19,421 bases of DNA from Candidatus Onthomorpha intestinigallinarum (GTDB taxonomy: Bacteria; Bacteroidota; Bacteroidia; Bacteroidales; P3), in contig DXGG01000171.1 in the NCBI GenBank assembly GCA_019114015.1, positions 1 through 19,421 on the forward strand, read 5' to 3'. Made by a program: the position numbers and the translations under genes. Of this stretch, positions 1-6,845 are shown one piece after another. Numbering within the stretch: the stretch's first letter is position 1; every line of letters starts with the position of its first letter. The notes beneath the pieces were generated by a model. It did no database searches and was not told where the DNA came from. It worked only from the letters and a program-made list of their open reading frames with translations.

Positions 1-1821
1 TATTCCCCTGTAAGAGTAAAGATATTCCGAACAGTTTATGTCATCAACTATGTCACCCAACAAGTAAACGGTGGCTCCACCGGTCTTGAAATCCATAGTC
101 ATCTGATTATCCTTGACAACAGTACCTATCATTCCTATCACAGGCGAAGGATAAACCGCCTCAACCTTACCGTTCATCGAAGCCTGATTGTAGAAACTTA
201 CATTGCCACCCGTTACCGGCGTATTGAACTTCCTGCATGCAATGCCCATGCCCTCTATCGCCTTTACAAACTGCCAATATGTCTCCTTGTTGTAAGGGTT
301 GCCGAAATTCAGACAGTTGGTTATTGCCAAAGGCTCTCCACCTGCACAGACTATGTTGCGGGCCGCCTCCGAGACTGCTATCTGAGTACCTTTCAACGGA
401 TCGGAATAAACATATCTCGAATTGCAGTCACAAGTCATGGCTATGGCATTGTCCGTTCCCTTCACGTTTGCCACACCTGCATCGGACGGTCTGTTGGTGG
501 ACATGTTGCAAGTGCCTACCATGGAATCATATTGCTCATACACCCAGCGTTTCGAAGCGATATTCGGAGCAGATGCCAAAAACCTGCTTATCTTTTTGGC
601 TTCCTGAAGGTCCGGTTCAGAAACACGCTCTTTCTTGAACTCAAACGTCCGGGCGTAATACTCCGGTTCTTTGTATTCACGGCTGTAAACGGGTGCTCCA
701 CCGCCTAAAACCAAAGACGCGGCAGGAACCTGTGCCACCAAATCACCTTTATATCTGAAGTAAAGCATGTCCTCGTCTATCACTTCCCCTATGCGTGCAC
801 AGTTCAAGTCCCACTTGGCAAATATATCCTCAACTTCCTTTTCCCTTCCCTTGGCAACACAAACCAACATTCTTTCCTGACTCTCCGAAAGCAATATCTC
901 CCATGCCTCCATATTCTTCTGACGCAAAGGCACCTTGTCCAAATCTATCACCATACCGGAAGAACCTTTCTCACTCATTTCCGAAGTGGAACAGATGATG
1001 CCCGCAGCACCCATATCCTGCATTCCCACGACCGCTCCGCTCTTTCGCAACTCCAATGTGGCCTCCAGCAAAAGTTTTTCCTGGAAAGGATCCCCGACCT
1101 GTATAGAAGGTATGTCATCCGCAGTATTTTCCGTAACGTCGGCTGAAGCAAAGGTCGCTCCGTGTATACCGTCCTTGCCGGTAGCAGAGCCTACTATGTA
1201 AACAGGGTTGCCCTTGCCCTTTGCGACGGCAGATATCAAATCCTCCTTTTTCATTATCCCAACGCTCATGGCGTTGACAAGAGGATTGTGTTCAAAACAG
1301 TCGTCAAAAAATACCTCTCCGCCCAAAACAGGCACTCCGAACGAATTGCCGTAATGGGAAATACCCTTGACCACACCTTTGACCAGCCATTGCGTATGAG
1401 GATTGTTCAAATCTCCGAACCTCAACGAATTGAGCTGTGCTATGGGACGTGCTCCCATAGTAAAAATATCCCTGTTTATACCGCCCACTCCCGTAGCCGC
1501 TCCCTGAAAAGGTTCCACGGCACAAGGATGATTGTGCGACTCTATCTTGAAAACGCATGCCTTACCGCCTCCCACGTCAACCATACCCGCATTTTCCTCG
1601 CCCGGCTTGACCAACAACTGCTTTCCCTCTCGAGGAAGGGTTTTAAGATACTTTATCGAATTTTTGTAAGAGGCATGCTCGCTCCACATAACCGAGTATA
1701 TGCTCAGTTCCGTATAGTTCGGAGTCCGTCCGCCCAAATATTCCTTTATCTTTTCAAACTCTTCGGGCAACAAACCCAAATCTTTGGCGGTTTCAACCGT
1801 CACAGTTTGCGTGTTATCCAT
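1..1821 (-). CDS. purL: Phosphoribosylformylglycinamidine synthase, small-type PurL (C-terminus cut by window edge)
   Basis: PurL catalyses the ATP-dependent amidation of FGAR to FGAM in purine synthesis, in the cytoplasm. I translated the minus strand from the ATG at 1821-1819. The frame stays open to the left edge, giving 607 codons; the family is usually about 740 residues, so roughly the last 130 are missing. The N-terminus MDNTQTVTVETAKDLG leads into VMWSEHASYKNS, which holds the conserved His (many relatives read SEHCSY, so the Ala is a small deviation). Next comes FKIESHNHPCAVEPFQGAATG, cut here for length, with the substrate/Mg loop, and later GGEPLAITNCLNFGNP and GGNVSFYN of the second half. 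It starts directly with the catalytic domain and lacks the long N-terminal region of the 1,200-plus-residue form, so it should need separate PurS and PurQ subunits; neither is in this window. A consensus promoter lies just upstream. The identification is secure. Confidence 0.96.
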   Translation of the reverse strand, partial: MDNTQTVTVETAKDLGLLPEEFEKIKEYLGGRTPNYTELSIYSVMWSEHASYKNSIKYLKTLPREGKQLLVKPGEENAGMVDVGGGKACVFKIESHNHPCAVEPFQGAATGVGGINRDIFTMGARPIAQLNSLRFGDLNNPHTQWLVKGVVKGISHYGNSFGVPVLGGEVFFDDCFEHNPLVNAMSVGIMKKEDLISAVAKGKGNPVYIVGSATGKDGIHGATFASADVTENTADDIPSIQVGDPFQEKLLLEATLELRKSGAVVGMQDMGAAGIICSTSEMSEKGSSGMVIDLDKVPLRQKNMEAWEILLSESQERMLVCVAKGREKEVEDIFAKWDLNCARIGEVIDEDMLYFRYKGDLVAQVPAASLVLGGGAPVYSREYKEPEYYARTFEFKKERVSEPDLQEAKKISRFLASAPNIASKRWVYEQYDSMVGTCNMSTNRPSDAGVANVKGTDNAIAMTCDCNSRYVYSDPLKGTQIAVSEAARNIVCAGGEPLAITNCLNFGNPYNKETYWQFVKAIEGMGIACRKFNTPVTGGNVSFYNQASMNGKVEAVYPSPVIGMIGTVVKDNQMTMDFKTGGATVYLLGDIVDDINCSEYLYSYRGI

Positions 1822-1840
1822 ACAACAAATATTTATACTG

Positions 1841-1870
1841 CAAAGGTAGCATTTTTTCCTTTAACAACAA
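1841..1870 (-). promoter_or_regulatory. Bacteroidetes-type promoter of purL
   Basis: On the minus strand TTG (1870-1868) is followed after 19 bases by TACCTTTG (1848-1841), matching the Bacteroidetes sigma-70 pattern TTG-N19-21-TAnnTTTG. The box ends 19 bases before the purL ATG at 1821, implying a very short leader. A second TTG at 1867-1865 is an alternative -33 element with 16-base spacing. No Shine-Dalgarno sequence is seen. Confidence 0.8.
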
Positions 1871-1892
1871 GCATTTGTCCTTTCTTGATTCC

Positions 1893-1963
1893 GTCGCAAC
1901 GAAATCAAATTCCATTTTCACCGAATCAAGTTCTATTTTTCTCAAATCAAATTCCATTGCGAC
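1893..1963. repeat. Three-unit 21-base tandem repeat bracketed by a 7-bp inverted repeat
   Basis: The unit AATCAARTTCYATT begins at 1903, 1924 and 1945, exactly 21 bases apart. The outer two copies are identical over the core and the middle one differs at two positions. The block is flanked by GTCGCAA (1893-1899) and TTGCGAC (1957-1963), a perfect 7-bp inverted repeat. It lies between the divergent purL and GSCFA genes, upstream of the purL promoter. On the minus strand the period of 21 is in frame and reads as a heptapeptide pattern (MEFDLRK, IELDSVK, MEFDFVA), but I do not think it is a gene, because the purL promoter sits inside that frame. Function unknown. Confidence 0.75.
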
Positions 1964-2006
1964 CGATATTTGACAACAAAAATGCGGAAATGTAAAAAAC
2001 ATTCCG

Positions 2007-2014
2007 TATCTTTG
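2007..2014 (+). promoter_or_regulatory. Candidate -7 box upstream of the GSCFA-cutC pair
   Basis: TATCTTTG fits TAnnTTTG and lies 25 bases before the ATG at 2040. No TTG sits at the usual 19-21 base distance; the nearest, in TTTGACA at 1969-1975, is 34 bases away. The -33 element is therefore weak or absent. An imperfect palindrome, CGGAAATGT (1985-1993) and ACATTCCG (1999-2006), fills the spacer immediately before the box and could be a protein site. Confidence 0.5.
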
Positions 2015-2039
2015 TTTTCGTTAACCTGCAGGAAAGATC

Positions 2040-2984
2040 ATGAAATTCTACACGGAAGTCATCGTAAAGGAAGCTGCAAACAAGATATCGCACAAGGACG
2101 GAATAATGTTGAACGGCTCGTGTTTTACAGAAAACATAGGCAACAAATTCGTCTGCGGCGGGTTTGAGACCAGCATAAATCCGTTCGGCATACTTTACAA
2201 TCCCGTTTCGATATGCGAGAGTCTGAACAGAATCTGTACTTTGGAGTACATGAAAGAGGAAGATCTGGTAAATGTGGACGGATTCTGGAAGTCCTGTTCC
2301 CACCACGGCAGTTTCCGTTCGGAAAACAAGGAAGAACTGCTTATGATGACAAATGACGGAATAAGGAAGAACCACGATTTTCTGGCGAATGCAGGTGTGG
2401 TGATACTTACCCTCGGCACCGCATGGATATATACGCTAAAGGAAAGCAACAGAGTCTTGGGCAACTGCCACAAGTTGAACTCCAACCTTATCCGACGCAG
2501 TATCCTTACCGTAGAACAGGTAAAAGAAAACCTTTGCAAGACCTTAGACATGGTTCGCAGACTGAATCCGAAAATACGTTTTATAATAACGATAAGTCCC
2601 ATCCGCCATTGGAAAGAGGGATACAGGGACAACATGCTGAGCAAATCCACTCTGCATCTCGGTGTGGAGGCTTTCTGCAAATGCACCGCAAGTGATTATT
2701 TCCCCTCTTATGAAATAGTCATGGACCAATTGAGGGATTACCGTTTTTATGCCGAGGACATGTTGCATCCGAATCAGACGGCGGTGGATTATATTTGGGA
2801 TGTGTTTTCCGAAACATATATAAGCAGGGAAAGCATCGCCCTTGCAAACGACTTCCAACGTCTGTTTGCCATGAAGCAACACAGAGCCTTCAATCCCGAA
2901 AGCGAAGGTTACAGGAATCATTTGAGGAAAACGGAAACATTTGAAAAGGAACTGTATGAAAGAAGAGAGAAAATGCACGCTTGA
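2040..2984 (+). CDS. GSCFA-domain protein (SGNH-hydrolase-like)
   Basis: The 314-residue protein carries LNGSCFTENIG at residues 24-34, the motif that gives the GSCFA family its name. This family is assigned to the SGNH/GDSL hydrolase-like superfamily. S27 sits where a nucleophile would be expected, and DMLHPNQTAVDYIW near residues 240-253 resembles the C-terminal Asp-x-x-His block of SGNH enzymes. LTLGTAWIY around residue 122 is another block I regard as typical of GSCFA proteins. There is no signal peptide or membrane segment, so it is probably cytoplasmic. The substrate is unknown for the family as far as I know. The start is the first ATG after the TATCTTTG box, and the N-terminal residues already belong to the domain. 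The 3' end overlaps the cutC start, implying translational coupling. The family call is secure; the biochemical activity is inference. Confidence 0.88.
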   Translation: MKFYTEVIVKEAANKISHKDGIMLNGSCFTENIGNKFVCGGFETSINPFGILYNPVSICESLNRICTLEYMKEEDLVNVDGFWKSCSHHGSFRSENKEELLMMTNDGIRKNHDFLANAGVVILTLGTAWIYTLKESNRVLGNCHKLNSNLIRRSILTVEQVKENLCKTLDMVRRLNPKIRFIITISPIRHWKEGYRDNMLSKSTLHLGVEAFCKCTASDYFPSYEIVMDQLRDYRFYAEDMLHPNQTAVDYIWDVFSETYISRESIALANDFQRLFAMKQHRAFNPESEGYRNHLRKTETFEKELYERREKMHA

Positions 2985-3708
2985 GGCCTGCGTAGGTACA
3001 ATCGAATCGGCTCTCGAAGCCGAAAAAGGCGGAGCGGACAGAATAGAATTGTGCGATGACCTCATCGAAGGAGGAACAACTCCCTCTTTCGGCATGATAT
3101 GTATGGCCAAAGAACTGCTGAAAATAGATATTGCGGTAATGATACGTCCCCGTCACGGCGATTTTCTGTATTCGGACAATGAATTCGAAATTATGAAAAA
3201 AGACATAGAACTTTGTCGCAAAATAGGGGTGAAAGCGGTTGTGTTCGGCATTCTCCTTCCGGAAGGAGAGGTTGACATGACAAGGACAAAACAACTCGTA
3301 GAAATTGCAGGAAAAATGCAGGTATGCTTTCACAGGGCCGTGGACTTGTGCAAAGACATGAGCAAAGCTGTCTGTGACATAATAGAATGCGGATGCGACA
3401 GGATACTTACCTCAGGCGGAAAGAACAAGGCCGTTGACGGCATTGAGCAAATAGGATTGATACATTCCCTTTACTCGGAACAAATAGAAATAATGGTGGG
3501 CAGCGGTATCGATGAGGTAAATGCCGAGCGTTTCAAGCAAATGGGAATAAGGCATTTTCATCTTTCAGGCAAGGGAGAAAAGGAAAGCGGCATGACATTC
3601 CGCAAACCGTATGTATCTATGGGCGGAATATCCCCTGAAAAGGAATATGTAATAACCCAAACCGACTGTACAAAGATAGCTCTGGTTAAAAAAGTTCTGC
3701 AAAATTAA
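2956..3708 (+). CDS. cutC: CutC family protein
   Basis: The 250-residue protein is close to the usual CutC length (E. coli about 248). It opens CTLEACVGTIESALEAEKGG followed by ADRIELCDDL, and then has MIRPRHGDFLYSD, CFHRAVDL, RILTSGG and VGSGID. These are strand-end motifs of the TIM-barrel CutC family. The name comes from copper homeostasis in E. coli, but a direct role in copper is disputed, so I give only the family. The start is ATG at 2956, preceded by AAAAGGA (2944-2950) five bases upstream, one of the few clear Shine-Dalgarno-like sites here. A TTG at 2941 is in frame but would add only KRNC-type residues outside the domain. It overlaps the GSCFA gene by 29 bases. Its 3' end converges on the AraC-type gene with a 27-base gap and no convincing terminator. 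Confidence 0.93.
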   Translation: MKEERKCTLEACVGTIESALEAEKGGADRIELCDDLIEGGTTPSFGMICMAKELLKIDIAVMIRPRHGDFLYSDNEFEIMKKDIELCRKIGVKAVVFGILLPEGEVDMTRTKQLVEIAGKMQVCFHRAVDLCKDMSKAVCDIIECGCDRILTSGGKNKAVDGIEQIGLIHSLYSEQIEIMVGSGIDEVNAERFKQMGIRHFHLSGKGEKESGMTFRKPYVSMGGISPEKEYVITQTDCTKIALVKKVLQN

Positions 3709-3735
3709 ACCAGATGAAAATCAATAATCATATTA

Positions 3736-4815
3736 TTACTCCTGTTCCTTTCTGAATACGGAGGGGGAAACGCTATGTTTCTTCACGAATGCTCTTCTAA
3801 ATGTTGAATAGGAATTGAAACCGGAACGGATTGCGACATCTTCGAGATTAATATTTGAATTGTCTGTTTTCAATATTTCTTCCGCTTTTTCCAGTCTCAT
3901 GTTGTTTATGTAATCGCAAAAATTGGAATTATGGTTTTTATTGATATATGCGCTTAAATAGGACCGATTCATTCCCAACTCCCGTGCCAATACGGTCAAC
4001 GTAATGCCGTTATTGAGATAATAGCCTTTTTCACGTATTATGTAATCTATATCCAAACCATGAATACCTGTACGGTTTTCTTCGTCAAATACTTCATCAA
4101 CCTCTTGTTCATTCACCTCTGCCACTTCCTGTTTGTAAGTTTTGGTAAACAGATAGTATGCAAGCAATACAACGGAAAGATTATAAAAAGAACTTGCTGC
4201 AAGAGAGCCTTTCAAAGATATATAGGTGTTGAAATTTCTTCCCTGTGAAAAACTTTCAGGTATCCATATAACAATCCATACAAGCAATACTCTCAAGACA
4301 AATGCAACCCATTTTATGTCCAAATTCTCTATGGAAGAATAATTATTTCGCAAACGTTTCATTTGTCTGCTTATACTTATTTCAAACTTTACATACATGA
4401 ACGAACAGCATAAAATGGTAAAAATTTGCTCCATTCGATAAAACAACTCATTTCGGGAAATGATATAAAGCAGGGTAAAAGTGAGAAAAGGAGACAGATA
4501 AACGAACAAATATTTTAATTTCAGCCTGTCAGGATTTATTATTTCATGTAGAAACATAAGAAAACCGCCTATAGACAAATAATCCAAGAGTAAAAGAAGT
4601 ATGTTGACGTATTGTTTGTTCCCATAATCAATAAACAGCAACATAACAACGTTGTTCAGAAACAGAAAAGACATAAAGACGAACAAAACACCTAGAATGG
4701 TTTGAAATCTGTATTTGTTCCGTTTTTTGAGAAGTATAATTCCAAAAAACATCATTATGGTTGCAGAAATAGTCGAAGTAACTACAAAAAGCAAGAAATA
4801 TTCAATCTCTTTCAT
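3736..4815 (-). CDS. Membrane-embedded AraC-family transcriptional regulator
   Basis: The 359-residue protein has a hydrophobic N-terminal half of about six to seven membrane segments (roughly residues 5-230, for example ILGVLFVFMSFLFLNNVVML and WVAFVLRVLLVWIVIWI). An acidic linker follows (VNEQEVDEVFDEEN), then a C-terminal AraC/XylS DNA-binding domain. The first helix-turn-helix is near 271-313 (LTVLARELGMNRSYLSAYIN). The second is near 323-355 (LEDVAIRSGFNSYSTFRRAF), with the family's typical ending SVSPSVFR. It presumably senses a membrane or periplasmic signal and binds DNA from the inner membrane; the ligand is unknown. It is transcribed away from the secreted protein at 5041, and the shared region holds a direct repeat, so the divergent operon is the natural target. 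The start is the ATG downstream of a consensus promoter. Confidence 0.9.
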   Translation of the reverse strand: MKEIEYFLLFVVTSTISATIMMFFGIILLKKRNKYRFQTILGVLFVFMSFLFLNNVVMLLFIDYGNKQYVNILLLLLDYLSIGGFLMFLHEIINPDRLKLKYLFVYLSPFLTFTLLYIISRNELFYRMEQIFTILCCSFMYVKFEISISRQMKRLRNNYSSIENLDIKWVAFVLRVLLVWIVIWIPESFSQGRNFNTYISLKGSLAASSFYNLSVVLLAYYLFTKTYKQEVAEVNEQEVDEVFDEENRTGIHGLDIDYIIREKGYYLNNGITLTVLARELGMNRSYLSAYINKNHNSNFCDYINNMRLEKAEEILKTDNSNINLEDVAIRSGFNSYSTFRRAFVKKHSVSPSVFRKEQE

Positions 4816-4850
4816 AAACTGGAATTAATATTTATTCCATTAAGCGTTCG

Positions 4851-4882
4851 CAAAGTTAGCAAATAATCAGCATTTCCCACAA
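4851..4882 (-). promoter_or_regulatory. Bacteroidetes-type promoter of the AraC-type regulator
   Basis: On the minus strand TTG (4882-4880) is followed after 21 bases by TAACTTTG (4858-4851), a good match to TTG-N19-21-TAnnTTTG. The box ends 35 bases before the ATG at 4815. No Shine-Dalgarno sequence is present. Confidence 0.75.
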
Positions 4883-4950
4883 AAAACACATTAAAAAAAA
4901 CTCTTATATATCATTTTCCAATGAATTAATTATCAGTAGAAAACAAAATA

Positions 4951-4987
4951 TTTACAAATTGAACAATTGAAATTTACGAATTGAACA
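4951..4987. promoter_or_regulatory. 22-base-phased direct repeat, candidate AraC-type operator
   Basis: TTTACAAATTGAACA (4951-4965) is repeated as TTTACGAATTGAACA (4973-4987), 14 of 15 bases identical, with starts exactly 22 bases apart (about two helical turns). AraC-family proteins commonly bind tandem direct half-sites with roughly this spacing. The pair lies between the divergent AraC-type gene and the gene at 5041, 22 bases upstream of the TACATTTG box, which is an activator-like position. A further TTGAA (4967-4971) lies between the copies. That the neighbouring regulator binds here is inference. Confidence 0.6.
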
Positions 4988-5009
4988 CCATATCATTTGC
5001 CGTGTAAAT

Positions 5010-5017
5010 TACATTTG
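5010..5017 (+). promoter_or_regulatory. Candidate -7 box for the secreted protein-lipoprotein operon
   Basis: TACATTTG fits TAnnTTTG, 23 bases before the ATG at 5041. There is no TTG at 19-21 bases: TTG at 4981 gives 26 bases and the one at 4997 gives 10. A poor -33 element behind an intact -7 box fits an activator-dependent promoter, consistent with the direct repeat at 4951-4987. Confidence 0.55.
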
Positions 5018-5040
5018 CACAAACAAAAAACGGTATAACT

Positions 5041-6051
5041 ATGAAAAAAATCATCTTATTGTTTTTAGCAACGGCAATGACTTTCACACTCTTTGGTCAA
5101 AGTCAGCAAGAAAAAAAAGAGGTTAAAAAAGAAAAGACTTCCAAATTCGGCAAATTCATACGAAAGGTTGGAGAGTCTGCAACTGGAATAAACATGAGTA
5201 ATGAAACTTATGTGAAAGCTCCAGCAAACATGAACAAAATATTGAAATTTACTCCGCAAAGTTGTTGCGGCACTCTGGAAAGTGGAGAAGTGGTATTTAA
5301 TTTAAGTCTCGGGCTTTTGGACGATTTCAGAACACTTACCCTAGGTAAAAGACTTGGTGGAGGCAGGTTCAAGGTAGAATGTTACGATGTGAATGGGAAT
5401 AAATACAATGGACAGATTATAGGTCATTACAAAACGACCGATTTATTGTCAAGTGTACCGCTTAACATTACAATGGTTTTTCAGAAACTTCCCACTAATC
5501 TAAAACAGATAGAAGTAATACAGATTTCTGATTATTATCTAAGAACAAATGATGAACTCGTAACTAGTGGAAACACTCATGAATCCATTCAAATCAGAAA
5601 TATAAACATAGATTGGAAATCCGGAAAAAATACAAACAATTCCTATATAGTATTGGACTACGAACTTGGAAAACTGCTGAATATAGAAAATATAAAATGC
5701 ACCGCTAGGAAAGGAGATAATTTTGCGACATTAAGTTTTAACGTTGTCCCTTCTGACAATATAAGGAACATAGAATTAGCAACAAATGCCGGAGGCAGAT
5801 CAACAGGCGGTTTGACCGCATACGATGAGAGCAATAACAAGTTTAAAGGTTCTTACAATAAGGAAAATCCCGGCGAAATGAATGAAGGCATAAAATATAA
5901 GCTGTCATTCTCAATAGACAATATTACAGAAAACGCGAGACTGTTTTCTATTGTACAATTGGGTTACTACGTAAATTGGGAGAATGGAATATTCCGTGCG
6001 GACAATACACGACCTTTGTTCATACATGATTTGCCTGTTGAATGGGAATAA
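5041..6051 (+). CDS. Unrecognised secreted protein with two related halves
   Basis: I do not recognise a family for this 336-residue protein. It begins with a signal peptide (MKKIILLFLATAMTFTLFGQ), followed by a very basic linker (EKKEVKKEKTSKFGKF). The rest is beta-rich with no membrane segment, so it should be periplasmic or exported. The two halves appear homologous. About 78-192 and 224-335 share the order: hydrophobic strand, an IRNIEL/FRTLTL strand, a Gly-rich turn (RLGGGRF; AGGRSTGG), a YDxxxNKYNG/YDESNNKFKG segment, an LxNxxQI/ENARLFSI strand, a YYL/YYV step, and a final INIDW/LPVEW. A Cys-Cys pair (75-76) starts the first half, and C114 and C220 are further cysteines. The lipoprotein gene follows after 42 bases with no promoter of its own, so the two are probably cotranscribed under the divergent AraC-type regulator. 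Function unknown. Confidence 0.82.
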   Translation: MKKIILLFLATAMTFTLFGQSQQEKKEVKKEKTSKFGKFIRKVGESATGINMSNETYVKAPANMNKILKFTPQSCCGTLESGEVVFNLSLGLLDDFRTLTLGKRLGGGRFKVECYDVNGNKYNGQIIGHYKTTDLLSSVPLNITMVFQKLPTNLKQIEVIQISDYYLRTNDELVTSGNTHESIQIRNINIDWKSGKNTNNSYIVLDYELGKLLNIENIKCTARKGDNFATLSFNVVPSDNIRNIELATNAGGRSTGGLTAYDESNNKFKGSYNKENPGEMNEGIKYKLSFSIDNITENARLFSIVQLGYYVNWENGIFRADNTRPLFIHDLPVEWE

Positions 6052-6093
6052 TCTTATAAAATCAATAAAATACTAATTTAAAATTTATTCATC

Positions 6094-6780
6094 ATGAAGA
6101 AAATCTTTAATTGTTTAACTGTTGCCCTTGTTGGGCTTATGATTGCGGCTTGTTCGGGAGGCGGCAACGAATTTATCAAAGAAGCGGAAAGCAAAGTAGA
6201 AATCAAGGAAGATGCTTTATGGGGTCAATTGCCAAGCCTTGCGGATCAATATAAAGCGGCGAAAGATGCGATGGAAGCTGCAATGGAAAAAGACAGGGAA
6301 GAAATCCTTAAATCTGCCAAGGACCTTGGAGATGCGATGAAACAAGGAGAAGAAAAAAGCTCAAAGTACGAAGCAAAAGAAGCAGAGATTGATACGTTTT
6401 ACAGCAAGAAGTTCATGGATGCCGCTGCAAAGTTGAAAGACAAGGAAGTCCCTTGCAGTTTTGACGAAAAATTATTCTCTTCCGCCAAAATCACCATCCT
6501 TGGAGCAGAGGAAACGAACCAAAGCGTACCAAGCAGATTGGTATTGAAGGCAGAACTTGTTTTAGCCTACGATATGACATCTCCTTACATAACATTCGAC
6601 TATTTAAACAGTGCAGGTGAAAAAGGAAAATCAAGCGGAGCCACATATTTGGATAAAGGCAAAAAATATAAGGCAGGAGATAAAATATTATTGGAAAAAG
6701 GACAAAACGGAGGTCCTTTGATGGTATATTTCGAATCGCTTAAAGATTTCAACAAGATACATTTTAGCGGAAAGAAATAA
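6094..6780 (+). CDS. Unrecognised lipoprotein with a helical N-terminal region
   Basis: The 228-residue protein has a type II signal peptide ending LMIAAC, with the lipidation Cys at residue 20, followed by SGGGNEF. Residues of about 25-110 are rich in Ala, Lys and Glu and should be helical, possibly a coiled coil (DAMEAAMEKDREEILKSAKD). From about 118 the sequence turns beta-rich (SSAKITILGAEE, SRLVLKAELVLAYD, PYITFDYLNSAG, GGPLMVYFESL). The mix of a charged helical stalk and a small beta domain suggests a periplasmic or outer-membrane-anchored binding protein, but I cannot name a family. It follows the secreted protein at 5041 by 42 bases with no -7 box between, and a strong hairpin terminator lies 22 bases after its stop. 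The two genes probably form one unit. Confidence 0.85.
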   Translation: MKKIFNCLTVALVGLMIAACSGGGNEFIKEAESKVEIKEDALWGQLPSLADQYKAAKDAMEAAMEKDREEILKSAKDLGDAMKQGEEKSSKYEAKEAEIDTFYSKKFMDAAAKLKDKEVPCSFDEKLFSSAKITILGAEETNQSVPSRLVLKAELVLAYDMTSPYITFDYLNSAGEKGKSSGATYLDKGKKYKAGDKILLEKGQNGGPLMVYFESLKDFNKIHFSGKK

Positions 6781-6802
6781 TTCTTGAAACCGCAACAACA
6801 AG

Positions 6803-6845
6803 GAAAATCATTCGATACTTCCGGTATTGGATGATTTTCTTTTTT
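6803..6845 (+). terminator. Rho-independent terminator of the secreted protein-lipoprotein operon
   Basis: A 16-bp stem pairs 6803-6818 with 6824-6839 around the loop TTCCG. All pairs are Watson-Crick except two G-U wobbles, and six T (6840-6845) follow. It starts 22 bases after the lipoprotein stop. The 5' arm and loop overlap the last codons of the convergent sulfatase gene, so the hairpin is also coding sequence. On the minus strand no comparable T run follows, so termination is probably mainly for plus-strand transcripts. Confidence 0.85.

Noticed and set aside
1162..1995. Plus-strand 277-codon frame opposite purL
   Set aside because: It is antisense to the well-conserved purL coding sequence and the translation has no domain-like pattern.
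1814..2002. Minus-strand 62-codon frame with heptapeptide pattern MEFDLRK-IELDSVK-MEFDFVA
   Set aside because: It spans the purL promoter, overlaps the purL start, has no promoter or ribosome site of its own, and its pattern simply follows from the 21-base DNA repeat.
2941..2955. TTG at 2941 as the cutC start
   Set aside because: The ATG at 2956 has a well-placed AAAAGGA site, and the extra residues lie outside the conserved domain.
3709..3735. Terminator between convergent cutC and the AraC-type gene
   Set aside because: Only a small all-A/T palindrome (ATAAT/ATTAT) is present in and just past the gap, too weak to call.
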